This document shows positions 12,781-22,740 of a DNA stretch of 46,149 bases, piece after piece. Below the pieces are notes generated by a model. The model made no database searches and was not told the DNA's origin. It saw nothing but the letters and a program-made list of their open reading frames with translations. Position 1 is the first letter of the stretch, and the number at the start of each line of letters is the position of its first letter. This DNA comes from Paramacrobiotus richtersi. Its lineage: Eukaryota; Tardigrada; Eutardigrada; Parachela; Macrobiotidae. A program made the translations under genes and the position numbers. The DNA lies in assembly GCA_034698045.1 (NCBI GenBank), contig JAQGAU010000065.1, positions 1-46,149 of the forward strand, read 5' to 3'.

Positions 12781-14578
12781 ATGCCTGATGCTAAAGGGGA
12801 AACCAAATGCTTTTCGGCCGGTAGGAAACGACAATGTGTTATCAAGGATTTGGGAGATAAACCAACGTGCATGCAATCTTAACAGAAATAATATATTATA
12901 TCGTATGTTTTAAGAGTCTGCAAAAAAATATACATGTTATTCCTTTATCACATGTTGCTTGTTTTCTTTTGCAGGCTCGCAGCTGCCAAAGTTGAGTGAA
13001 ACACGCATGACTGTATTCAGCATGCGTTTGTGTCCATATGCGGAACGGGTGCGGCTGATCCTGAACAAGAAGAACATCCCGTAAGTTCAGTCGCTATAGG
13101 GCTGATAGAAAGTTTTGGATAGTGTTCGTACTCTCTTTGTGCAACATGCTAGTGCAGACATATGGAACCGTATCGGTGATAATAATGCATGATACGTTCA
13201 TCTACTACCGACGCCAAAAGATAAAGTGCATTAAATAATTATGTATGTGACAAAAAAATGTGAAGCAATCAGTAACAGTTCAAAAGGAAGCGTTCGATCT
13301 TATGCGTAGGCCATTTGTTTTGTTTGGAGTAAGCACCACGTTTTGTCAATGTCTTGGATTCCTCTGCTGGTCTTCCAGCGCACCGACGTAGTAACTGTTC
13401 CACCTGCGTGCTTTCATTGGTTTCTGTTGTACAGGCATGACATTGTTAACATCAATTTGAAATCCAAACCGGACTGGTTTCTCCAGCGCAATCCATTGGG
13501 GAAAGTGCCGGCAATTGAAGAGCCAGGAAAAACGGCCTTGTTTGAATCGCTTGTATGTGCGGAATACTTGGACGAACAATATTCACAAAATAAGATTCTA
13601 CCCGTTGATCCATTCAAGCGAGCACATCAGAAAATGCTCGTCGAAGTCATCCAGCAAAAAGTGAGTGTCACACTGTATTAAGTATTTTTGACATTTACCT
13701 TGGCTGCAAACTAAGACACAAGATAAAAACTACGTAACCCTTATAACACGACTAGCATTGTGATTTAGCTAGTATATTATCAGGCAGTCAGCTAACAATA
13801 GTAGCGGTAAACACACTGAACGTACACGTACGAAAGCAAATTTGGCGGGATTTACTGTACGTGTTGTGTGACGTCATATGCTCGCAAGTTTTGATGGGGA
13901 TGATGAATCTTGATAATTCACTATTGGGAGTTTTCTAGTGGAAGTGTTGTACTTCATTTGTAGCTCACTTGTGAACGAAACAAGTGCTATACTTTAGTTC
14001 TATCTCACCACTGAATTGTATTATGGTATTCGTGTATTTTTATAGAATGATCATGATTCTATCTTTTGCAGGCTGTTAACCCGTTATACGGTGTCATGAT
14101 GAAAGGCGGACCGGAAGCTGACGAAACCTTGTACAAGGGTCTGGAAGAAGTGGAAAAAATGCTAAACGCAGAATTTTTCGCTGGTATGTCAATCGTAACT
14201 GTACTATAGATAAACAGTTACAATGGTGGATCATGCGGGTATGTAGCCCTTGCACTACGGCTCCGCTCGAGGCATAGAACGAGCGTTAAATACGGTTTAT
14301 GTAGTGACCGATATTTCCTTGATTGTCGGGTATCTGTAGGTGACAAAATGGGCTACGTGGACTTGATGGTGTGGCCCTGGTTCGAGCGCATTCCGGTAAT
14401 TAAAAAACTGAAACAGTTGGACATCACCACAGAGCGGTATCCCAAACTGGCCGCCTGGGCGGAATCCATGCTGAATGATCCAGTGGTCAAGGATCTCACG
14501 TACCCCAACGAGACGTACGAGGAGATTCTGCGTGGAGTGATGGATAACGGCAACTTTAACTGCGACGCCGGACTGTGA
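12781..14578 (+). CDS. Omega-class glutathione S-transferase E
   Basis: Exons 12781..12820, 12975..13080, 13435..13660, 14072..14183, 14340..14578 encode 240 residues, starting MPDAKGETKCFSAG in GCCACCATG. Cys33 lies in RLCPYAERVRL, followed by KVPAIEE and FESL, then the helical domain with MVWPWFERIP and CDAGL at the end. The exon 3 donor is a normal GT (AAA|GTGAGT), unlike C and D. It is the last member of the array and lies 2.9 kb after D. An extra Cys at residue 10 is unique to this copy. Predicted role as for the other omega GSTs. Confidence 0.95.
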
Positions 14579-15538
14579 GACTGCGCACGCCGAGATGTTA
14601 AATTGCATCAAAATGTTGTGTGGAGACCATGGCCATAACCGGCATAACGCATAACTATCCACTGACATAATATTATTAACCTATTAGCAGCCATCCACTC
14701 GGGAGAGGAACCCGTGTTGCAGATACTCGAAATCTTTCAAGTGTATTATGCTAGCTGCGCAACAGTTAAGTTACTGATCATGACTGGATTACAATATATA
14801 AAAGTTTTTTGTTTTCAGTAAATCAATTTTTCACATGGTTGTTTGTTCACACGCCTGTCCATCGCGTTGTAGATGGAGATTACAAAGACTTGTCATTTGT
14901 ACACACAGTAACTGAAATAAATATGCACGGACAACAGCAAACAGCTGTATCGACTTAAAGGTCGCTCCCAACGACCCCGGGAGGCACCTTGGTTTGCGTA
15001 GTCGACTGAGACCTGGGTACATATTTTGCCGGTTTAATTTTAGCACTCTTGGACACTGCATTTTCGGATCTACCGATTAAGATTAGGATGTTTTCACAAA
15101 TTTGCAGCCTTTCCCACCACTGACCCATTCGTTTCTACGTACTCTTTAGTCTTCGGATGGATGGGAAAAGCGTGATTCGTACAGTTTTCTGCACATATGT
15201 TTCATGCTAACATTATGTGGAAATTGGTTGAAAGCAACATCCATATACATACAGAACAGTGTCCCATGGGGATGAAACAGAACTCCAGGCAGTTGAATAT
15301 TCGGTTACCTCAGGGACAGCTGGATTACATATACTGACTCCAGTAATGCATTATTACTGATATGCTGACCATAAACAAATTAGCATGGGCGCTTAAGCAA
15401 ACACAAGGTATGGTAGATCGTGACTGCATAATATATCTGTTTGCAAGGACAACAGGACACATGGAATTTATATTTTCTAGTCCTTTGCTACACAGGTCCC
15501 CAAAAGCCGCAAACGCTTGGGCGGGCTAAACTTTTACA
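14579..15538 (+). promoter_or_regulatory. Spacer and type I GPCR upstream region
   Basis: No gene is seen in 14579-15240. From about 15255 the sequence aligns by eye with the region before the type I GPCR at 34839 (from about 34519). Shared phrases include ACAGTGTCCCA, the pair CAGCTGGATTACATATACTG/CAGCTGGACTGCATATACTG and CAAAAGCC. This marks a conserved promoter of the type I receptor genes. Confidence 0.45.
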
Positions 15539-16513
15539 ATGAACCGCTCAGCAATCCTTATAAACTTATCTATAGAAAATTCTACAATAACTGAAGAAAG
15601 CTTGGACGCAAACTTCAGCAACATAAGACTCGCGGCTAAAACAACACTATGGATTATCCCACTTATTCTCAACGGCGCTTTGTTGCTGACTTTCTTTCTG
15701 CACAGAAACCTATGGACATCTTTCGATACATATTTTATTGGATTGTGTATAGCCAACGTTACCTTTCATGGAATACTCGGTCCTCTGACTACGCTCGAGT
15801 TACTGTATCCCAGCCTCTGGATCGGTGTGGGATGTACGGTGTACGTATACGCTATCGCCGTTATGACCATTATCCAGGCGCTCATTCATGGTTGCATTGC
15901 TCTGAACCGAATCTGCGCGCTTTGGATGCCGATCACTTTTTACCAATTTCACTCATTTAGAATGGCTTGCATGGCTAATTTCTTGATTTGGCTGTCGGCC
16001 CATGTGATATCATTACCGGCTATTGTACTGGATGTCTTATTCTACGGTCAACCTACTGAAATCAATCAGTGCTTTCGCGACACAAGCATGAAGGCCGTAT
16101 CAATAACAATCAATGAAGTCGTGGTCATCGCATGTTTCTGCATTATTTTGACATCGTTTCCCTTGGTAATGTGGAGATACGGAGCAAGGTCATTATGGAG
16201 GAACAATCTAACAATCAAACCGGAAGTTTCTCGTCAGAACCGAACTGAAAATAAAGCGAATAGAAATATGAACTCCTCAACGAACCGGCAGTCGCTGATC
16301 CTTATGGCAGCCTTAACCTTGAGCATCCTTGTGTGCTGGGGACCGACCATTGTTTACCTGGCGTATACAGTGACATCCGGCCGAAACGTTCCCTTGGTAA
16401 AAGAAGTAACTGAAACGCTCTTCAATTGTCAGTCTGTTGCTGATCCCATTCTGTTGCTTTTTGCACTGCCTGCTTGGAAGCAAAGACTGAAAGAAATATT
16501 CTTCAAATGTTGA
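15539..16513 (+). CDS. Class A (rhodopsin-like) GPCR, type I, copy a
   Basis: A single-exon gene of 324 residues with seven hydrophobic segments near 35-55, 66-86, 98-122, 146-166, 190-212, 252-275 and 294-312. Cys99 at the top of TM3 and Cys178 in the second outer loop form the expected disulfide pair. TM6 has CWGP (266-269). The TM3 end reads ALNRIC where most class A receptors have DRY, and TM7 has ADPILLL in place of NPxxY. Several NxT/S glycosylation sites precede TM1. It is about 70-75% alike by eye to the gene at 34839. It is an orphan receptor: ligand and G-protein coupling cannot be read from sequence. Confidence 0.88.
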   Translation: MNRSAILINLSIENSTITEESLDANFSNIRLAAKTTLWIIPLILNGALLLTFFLHRNLWTSFDTYFIGLCIANVTFHGILGPLTTLELLYPSLWIGVGCTVYVYAIAVMTIIQALIHGCIALNRICALWMPITFYQFHSFRMACMANFLIWLSAHVISLPAIVLDVLFYGQPTEINQCFRDTSMKAVSITINEVVVIACFCIILTSFPLVMWRYGARSLWRNNLTIKPEVSRQNRTENKANRNMNSSTNRQSLILMAALTLSILVCWGPTIVYLAYTVTSGRNVPLVKEVTETLFNCQSVADPILLLFALPAWKQRLKEIFFKC

Positions 16514-17055
16514 GCGGAACATTTGACGGAGCGGAACAGCTGCTTGTGAGTGATTCTCGTAGTGATGGGATAACTGTTGCTGACCGTGGTTCGGTTTTAT
16601 CGTACATAAGTTCATTTCACTAGTTGTAAAAATTATAGTCAGGTGTCGTTTAGCAGTGTCGTACTCTATGCATTCGTTACATTGCTTGTGCCTATAAAAG
16701 TTGGGACTGTTTTCGTTCTGATATCAGAATTTAACCGCACTCCTTGATATCGTGACGGTGCGGTAAAACAGCCTCATTTAGTTAAACTGATTGTAATTCT
16801 ACGTTGTTAACCACACAGGCTGTTGCAGTCTATTCTGTAGCTGGCCAACATGGCCATCAAGCAACCATGTCAAATAATGCTCGAAAAACGTCTTCGAGCT
16901 GAAAAAAAGCTGTCCACAAATTTCCGCCAAATATTACAGTAAATGCACACTAACACGCCAAAATCTTATAAAGTCAAACGACAATCAAGCTGATAAAAGA
17001 TAAACGAAAGTTAATCATCCGGATTCGCTGGCAGTATTTTCGTAAAGTGCTGCTC
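16514..17055. other. Intergenic spacer
   Basis: No gene is seen. The GPCR strand and the F-box gene strand converge here, so both 3' ends should lie in it. A short inverted repeat (ACCGCAC with GTGCGGT, 16734-16764) could form a small stem. Nothing else is recognised. Confidence 0.5.
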
Positions 17056-19645
17056 TCACCAGTCAAGGAGAAGAATCACCTTCTCATAGCAGCAAGCCTT
17101 GAGCAGGCTATGTACACTAATGCGGTTCAGCTTTTCCAGATCTAGATTAGCCAGATCGTCGGCAACCCAACTCTTGCCACGGAACTGGTTCGTGTCACGT
17201 GGATCAGCGCTCTGACGCTCGTCGAGAATCTGTAGAAAGAAACACCTCTCAAACACCTATCGACTATGATGGACGAAGTGTATAAACTTGCAATTTGTTA
17301 ATCATGACATATTTGTTATAGTACGTGTTTCGTAAGGACAATATGCAATGCGTGACGCTCACTCCAGTAGCACAAGAGGTGACTACCAATGCCAGTATAC
17401 CGAAGGGTAGAACAGTCCGTACCTGCACCAGTCGACGAGGCAGATCCTCATCTGAGTTACCAGTCATCCACTCCGTCCAACAGGTTAAATCCTCCGGGCT
17501 CACCGGTAACAGACACTTTTCCATCAAGTCCCACAATGCAGCCAGAGACACCTCCTCCACAATCCGTGCCTTTGTAATATGCACGACGACAGATGTCTAT
17601 AGATATACGGGAAACATCAGTACACGCAAAGCGAACCTTTGTTTTCCGTATTCATTACGTTATCTTCCGACAGCACCACGGTCACTTCCTCTAACATCAG
17701 ACGATGACAGACGGACGCAAAAGCATTCAGTTCGTCGCGGATGTGACTGATGAAGTTGTTGAAATACCCGCCTCCTTCCACGAGATCCGACCAGTATCAC
17801 TGCCACGCGATGTCGACCAGAAGAAGGGTGTCGAGACGTGGAAGCTGATTTTCCTATACAACAGACATTTTCGTTATCCCAGTACGGGCACCAAGCTCAA
17901 AGACGCAGCGATGCCGTACAGTCAGAAATTCATTGCTTACTGCGTAAATAAGTTCCATGGCTTATTATTAGTTCTATTGGTGCCATTTACTGGGTAGCTG
18001 TGCGAAAGACGCATACCTGAAATATGCAACGGAATAAACCGCCGGTACACAACAACGGACCGAAATACCGTTTATCCCCAAAACGGTCGTGGATATCTAT
18101 GTCGGAAGCACGCCAAACGTTAAGGGTATCGCTGTAAACGATGTTCTTCGTCTGGGCAATCCAGCGTTTCAGCAGGCAAAGACGAGTAAGGCGGCCCGTT
18201 CCGAAGATTCGCTGTTCATCACACACATGAAACATACGGCTGATCGGGTACGTGGTTAACATCTCGTTCCACATGGCGCACACTCGGCGCAGTTTGACCG
18301 GCAGTACACCATCCAGATACCCGAAGATCTCGGCCAAAAGGTCTCTGTGGAGACGCTGGTTGATACCTGACGGCAGAACAAGACGCGCTTTGGAGCACCG
18401 ACTACACATCTTAGAGCACCGACCACCGTGCACCTCGTCCGGTGGTAACTGCCGGTCAAGGGACTTGGCACGGAAACGTTTCTTCACACCAGCAGTTGCA
18501 CGTTTCCCAGTGGAAGATGGAGTAGAGGGTGTAGCTGCGGGCTGGGGTGGGTCAACCGTCGAGGACGTGGAAGAGCCGTCGACAGGGGTTTCAAACGGAG
18601 AGACTACAGTCCCAGTTGAGGCCGGAGACGGAGCCGTAGAGGGAAGCTCAAAAGGTGTCGACGATAATGACGATGCCACACGCTTCGGGATCGACTCATC
18701 CGGTTCATCATTAGGGCGTTTCTGCTGCGTCTGTGGTGTTACGCCAAGCATCAGCAGAAACCTATCCCCCTGTAGAAACAACGCATCCACCGTATCACCT
18801 TTCTGACGAACAGGTATATATGTGCGTAATTTATTGATACATTTTTAGATTCGCGTTCTCTCGTTCACTGAAGTACTAATCGTGCATCCGTTTACTTGGT
18901 TATTTTCATGACTGATCTGTTAAATCATGTTACTTTATCCTACACGGTCTTCATGATTCATGAACCACACAATTCACTTCACCTCGAGTTTCGGACAGCT
19001 GCTACGCGAATCCCGATCAAACTTGCGACGGAATCGATCCGTGATTTTCAACACATGCAGCACACTGCCATGAATATGCGTAGCCACCATCCACTGCTCC
19101 GGACACTTGGTATTGAAATGATCCACAAGATGTTGATCAGTCGCTGGCGTCTGGTACGGACTCGGTGACGATTCCCCACTGGAGACGCCACTCGGCAGCT
19201 GCACTGCTTCCTTAACAAACTGGCCCTTCTCCAGAAGAAACGGCTCCAGTTCCGTGGCAATGCGTTGTCGGCGGACCCGGTTAGTCGGTACAATCTCCAC
19301 CAACACGCCAGCCGGGGTGGTGATGCGTACCAGGGCGAAGGATACGAACAGATCAAAGTTTCCGATCAGCAGCACTCCAGGATACCATGTGGCTGGCTCC
19401 CCACGATGACAACGCCACAGAACGTCGACTGGTAAGTTGTCGGTTACGAGACGCTCTCGCAGCTTTTCCAGCTTGCAACGGTACGACTGGCCATAAGGGA
19501 CGAGCTGAGTTGTTGTCCCACAGCCAAAGTCAATAAGCAAACCCTGTTCAGCGCAGTCAATAACCCGACCATACTGCAGCAGCCCGTCAGCTCCTCGAGC
19601 ATCGACGGTGTTCCAGTCCAGCTTTTTATTGAAATAGGATGACAT
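17056..19645 (-). pseudogene. F-box protein gene with an in-frame TGA
   Basis: Five exons read on the minus strand: 19645..18983, 18802..18017, 17853..17659, 17569..17423, 17229..17056, all joining in phase 0 at GT-AG sites. Exon 1 encodes a globular domain beginning MSSYFNKKLDWNTVDARG with YGRVIDCAEQGLLIDFGC. Exon 2 has a Ser/Thr/Pro-rich linker, a Cys cluster (CSKMCSRCSK) and an F-box-like helix set (LLAEIFGYLDGVLPVKLRR then VCAMWNEML). F-box proteins recruit substrates to SCF ubiquitin ligases. Codon 19 of exon 3 is TGA (17797-17799, minus strand) although the frame continues sensibly on both sides and into exons 4 and 5. It may be a nonsense mutation, a null allele or a sequencing error. 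Without the stop the product would be about 654 residues. Confidence 0.6.
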
Positions 19646-20041
19646 TCCGAAAGACGCGAAATGATTATCACTCACAAGGCTAAAGGGAATTCTAACAGAT
19701 GAAACTGGAAATGCATGATTATCATAATCAAGTTAATCAACCACTTTGAAAGTGAAAGCTGAGAATTCTTGTTCGGTCAGATTTGTGTCGAATACTACGT
19801 GACTGCCGCCTATGTGCGGCTGTCTGCACGCAAGTATTGCCCAATGGTTATTCCCTTGTTCGTACCTTTAATGCAGCAGGGATGAAAACTGAGCCAAATG
19901 AAAAGTTCTCGACGTGTTAGCACTGGTAAGAAATCAGGAATAAAAGCAGGACAAAAATAAACAAAGCTTACAAATTCTGTTAATGAAAAAGCAGATTCTA
20001 ATTTGGATCGTTCGCCACAATATTGTTGTTTCCATGTCAAG
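19646..20041. other. Spacer between F-box gene and chemoreceptor gene
   Basis: No gene is seen. It should contain the F-box gene promoter and the 3' end of the chemoreceptor gene. The 90-codon minus frame at 19810-20082 overlaps the chemoreceptor 3' end out of frame and looks spurious. Confidence 0.5.
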
Positions 20042-21473
20042 TCAAGGGTGCGTAGCGTTGGAATACTCTTCTGGGTCAGCAATGCGGGCTGTCATTTCGT
20101 GAACCACCAACAAATACGTCGCCAGTAATCCGATTATCTGCAACAACTCTTTGCGCAAATTATGAATCCCATGCGGCAAAAACAGCTAAGAAGGTGTAGT
20201 GAATATCGTTATACGAACCGTAATGACAAAGTTTACGTCCAGAATCCAGATTGACCAGATTCCACCCGGTGAGCACAACGGGATTCTGGTTCAGGCGGTG
20301 CAATGTTACGCTAATCTGCGTTCGTATATTACCGCATTTGTGTAGTTTTTCTTGCAGGACATGAAATACTGAGACAATCCCATGTGCCTATCAGTGAAAC
20401 AAATGTTCAGGATTCCTGAACAGGTCAACATGAACGTTTCGAGTGTTGAGAGTGGCGGATACCTTAGCTTTCAGAAAACACGCCGCACCCAAGGAGACAA
20501 GTAGAAATCCTGCACTTCCAACCGCAGATAATAGGGAGACAATGAAGTCTTTATCGCCAGCTGTTAAGTAGAATCCCAGCGGAATACTAATACGTCCTTC
20601 CGTAACATAACTAATCATCAGAACCGCTTCTGCCGTGTAACAACAAATAAGTAAGAACAGTCCAGGGGAGAATACGGAGTCGAAACTTCGAACTATTGTC
20701 GAAAGATGCAAATGGCGATCGCGTGAATTCTCCAAACTCAGGGCAAATTGTTCGGTTGACAAAATCCCTGATTTTAGCTTCCGATATTCGTCCACTATGT
20801 TTAACGTTGTCATCCGAAAACCCATACCAATGATCAAGGCCATGAATGAATAAAACATTATAAACGATCCCGGGATAATTACTACACCGTATATGGGAAT
20901 CATGTGAAAAACCAGAATGGCCAATACAGTAGGAATGCGCAATCCAAGAATTTCTGTAGTACTGTGGGATTCGGTGGAATCATGTATACGAAGATATGAC
21001 CATAGCACCACCATCAGAACCGTACTAGCTGCATAGAAAATTAATATTTGCGACAGCATTCTGTACATTTGCGGAGAGAGTGGATGGTTCGTAAAATACA
21101 GTCTCAAATCGGCAATGGTATTGTGCAGCATTCGAGAAGTAACAACAAAAACAGTCAGAACCAAGACTGGAGACATCAGATATGCAAAAATCATCGCTCC
21201 CGCCAGTGCAAGCCTCGTACTGTCTCGAGCCGATTTGGGAGAGCGCATGACCTTTTGGTACACGTCAGTGATTCCGGATAAACCAGTTGTTAGTCCAGTA
21301 ATCCACAGTACGGCGTAGAATAACCCACGAAGGGACAGTTTTGCTTTTGGTGACGGTTGCCAAATGTTCAGTCCACCAAAACGCAACAAATTTAACAGCC
21401 TCTGGCATAAAAAGTCGAACGAAGCGACACGGGCCTCCGATGTTGTTCTCACCACTTTTTCGTTCATTCTCAT
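20042..21473 (-). CDS. Gustatory-receptor-like chemoreceptor
   Basis: Exons 21473..20463, 20387..20237, 20148..20042 give 422 residues. The long first exon carries six hydrophobic segments; the fifth and sixth are preceded by HLHLSTIVRSFDSVFSPG, a pattern typical of insect-type gustatory receptors. Two short exons finish the protein. The first of these reads VLQEKLHKCGNIRTQ and NPVVLTGWNLVNLD, and the second reads QLLQIIGLLATYLVVHEM, the TM7 with the family's TY signature (usual form TYhhhhhQF, here TYLVVHEM). Introns are 75 and 88 bases. Members are ligand-gated cation channels with an inside N terminus. Read without these exons the frame would stop at 20391, just before TM7. Ligand unknown; exon 2 and 3 borders rest on splice consensus and family pattern only. 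Confidence 0.72.
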
Positions 21474-22740
21474 CCAGAGTTATGGTCTGGTTCATCAACT
21501 ATTCCTTGTAACCTGTACTTACACCGCAAAGTACGCTCGTTTTTCCGGTTTTTGACTGACAGCCCGATGTGAATGACCGGATGGAGAAAGGGAGGATTTG
21601 TTTCAAAACGAAAGAATTAGCATAACGGTTCATCCATCATGATATTTACGCAAGGTGCAGCTTACAGAAACATTAGCCAAACAAGGGATCTCCAGGGACT
21701 TTACCGGCAATTTGAGGAGGTAATGATAAACAGTTTATTTTTCGTTACCCACTGTTGATTGTGAGTTATGCCACTGAGTTCTGGATTACTAAGTACACAC
21801 AATCAGCAGTCGATAGCGAGCTGACAACTGTACATCGCCTGTTGATGCAGCTTACGCTGTCTGAGCTGTCGAATTGTGTCTGCTTGTTTGGGATGCTCGT
21901 CGATGTCCTAAAGTATTATTATTGAATTTTTGTCAAATGTTGGCGCTGTTGATAACTTGATCAGCAGCTTTAGGACAACCGGCTCGATACACCACCAGCC
22001 ATCTGTGAGGATATGTAGAACGGCGAAATTATCTGCAAAGGTGAGAGTTCATTGGTAGTTCACTGGGAGCTCCACTGGGAGTTCATCTTGTCTCAGATAA
22101 ATTACCGAAATTTTCCCAGCTGGTAAGAAACTTGATAGTGTTGTCATTGCTTGTTTCAAACGGCCATTTCGAATAAATTTTAACCTTTGACCGTAGGTTT
22201 AAATTTATAAATGTAATTACATTGATATATCAATTCTGAGTGCAGAATGCTCTCTCAGATTTGCAGCCCTTGAAAGCTGCACTGATGCTCCATCTATTTT
22301 TGCATATTTTTACCGGTTCCGTGAAATTTGCGTGCAATTTCCAAACATGCGCTGCATTGTTAAAGCGCAAATAATGTGCCCCATGAGGTAGTTATAAATG
22401 CAAGATCCGCAGAGCAGCCCGTGTCCCAGGAGATCGAATTCAGGTTTGATTTTTTTTATCAAGTTTTGTCAACTTTAATAACTTTCCCAGTACTCTTAGG
22501 CCGTCACTCGTTAGTGCACGCTGATTGACCCTTTATCGACACAGATTTACATTAAAAAGTGATGCATGAACCCGCCTGGTACCGCTTTTAAACATTAAGA
22601 CCACAATAAGTAACTACATCCAACAATCACAACAAGATGTTGATGCGTAAATCGTTTTGCTCAAAAACAACCCTCAGTTAAATCGTCCGCCATATTCCAA
22701 TCCTCGATGTAGTTCGCTGGAAAAAATTTACAAAGACCGG
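21474..22740. other. Intergenic spacer, no gene seen
   Basis: This 1.27 kb stretch holds the upstream region of the chemoreceptor gene on its left and the 3' flank of gene S1 on its right. The last 100 bases (about 22640-22740) still align with the 3' end of the S2 and S3 genes beyond the S1 stop codon. No tRNA, repeat or coding signature was found. Confidence 0.5.

Noticed and set aside
16733-16764. Short inverted repeat as a structured RNA or terminator
   Set aside because: A seven-base stem with a long loop is too weak, and it has no counterpart elsewhere in the window.
17797-17799. Selenocysteine at the F-box gene TGA
   Set aside because: The protein is not of a redox family and I see no SECIS-like element; a nonsense change or error is simpler.
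17704-17997. 97-codon plus-strand frame with a plausible-looking protein
   Set aside because: It is antisense to F-box exon 3, whose splice sites and phase fit the minus-strand gene.
18252-18806. 184-codon plus-strand frame
   Set aside because: It is a shadow of F-box exon 2; the minus strand carries the F-box-like helices and the matching splice sites.
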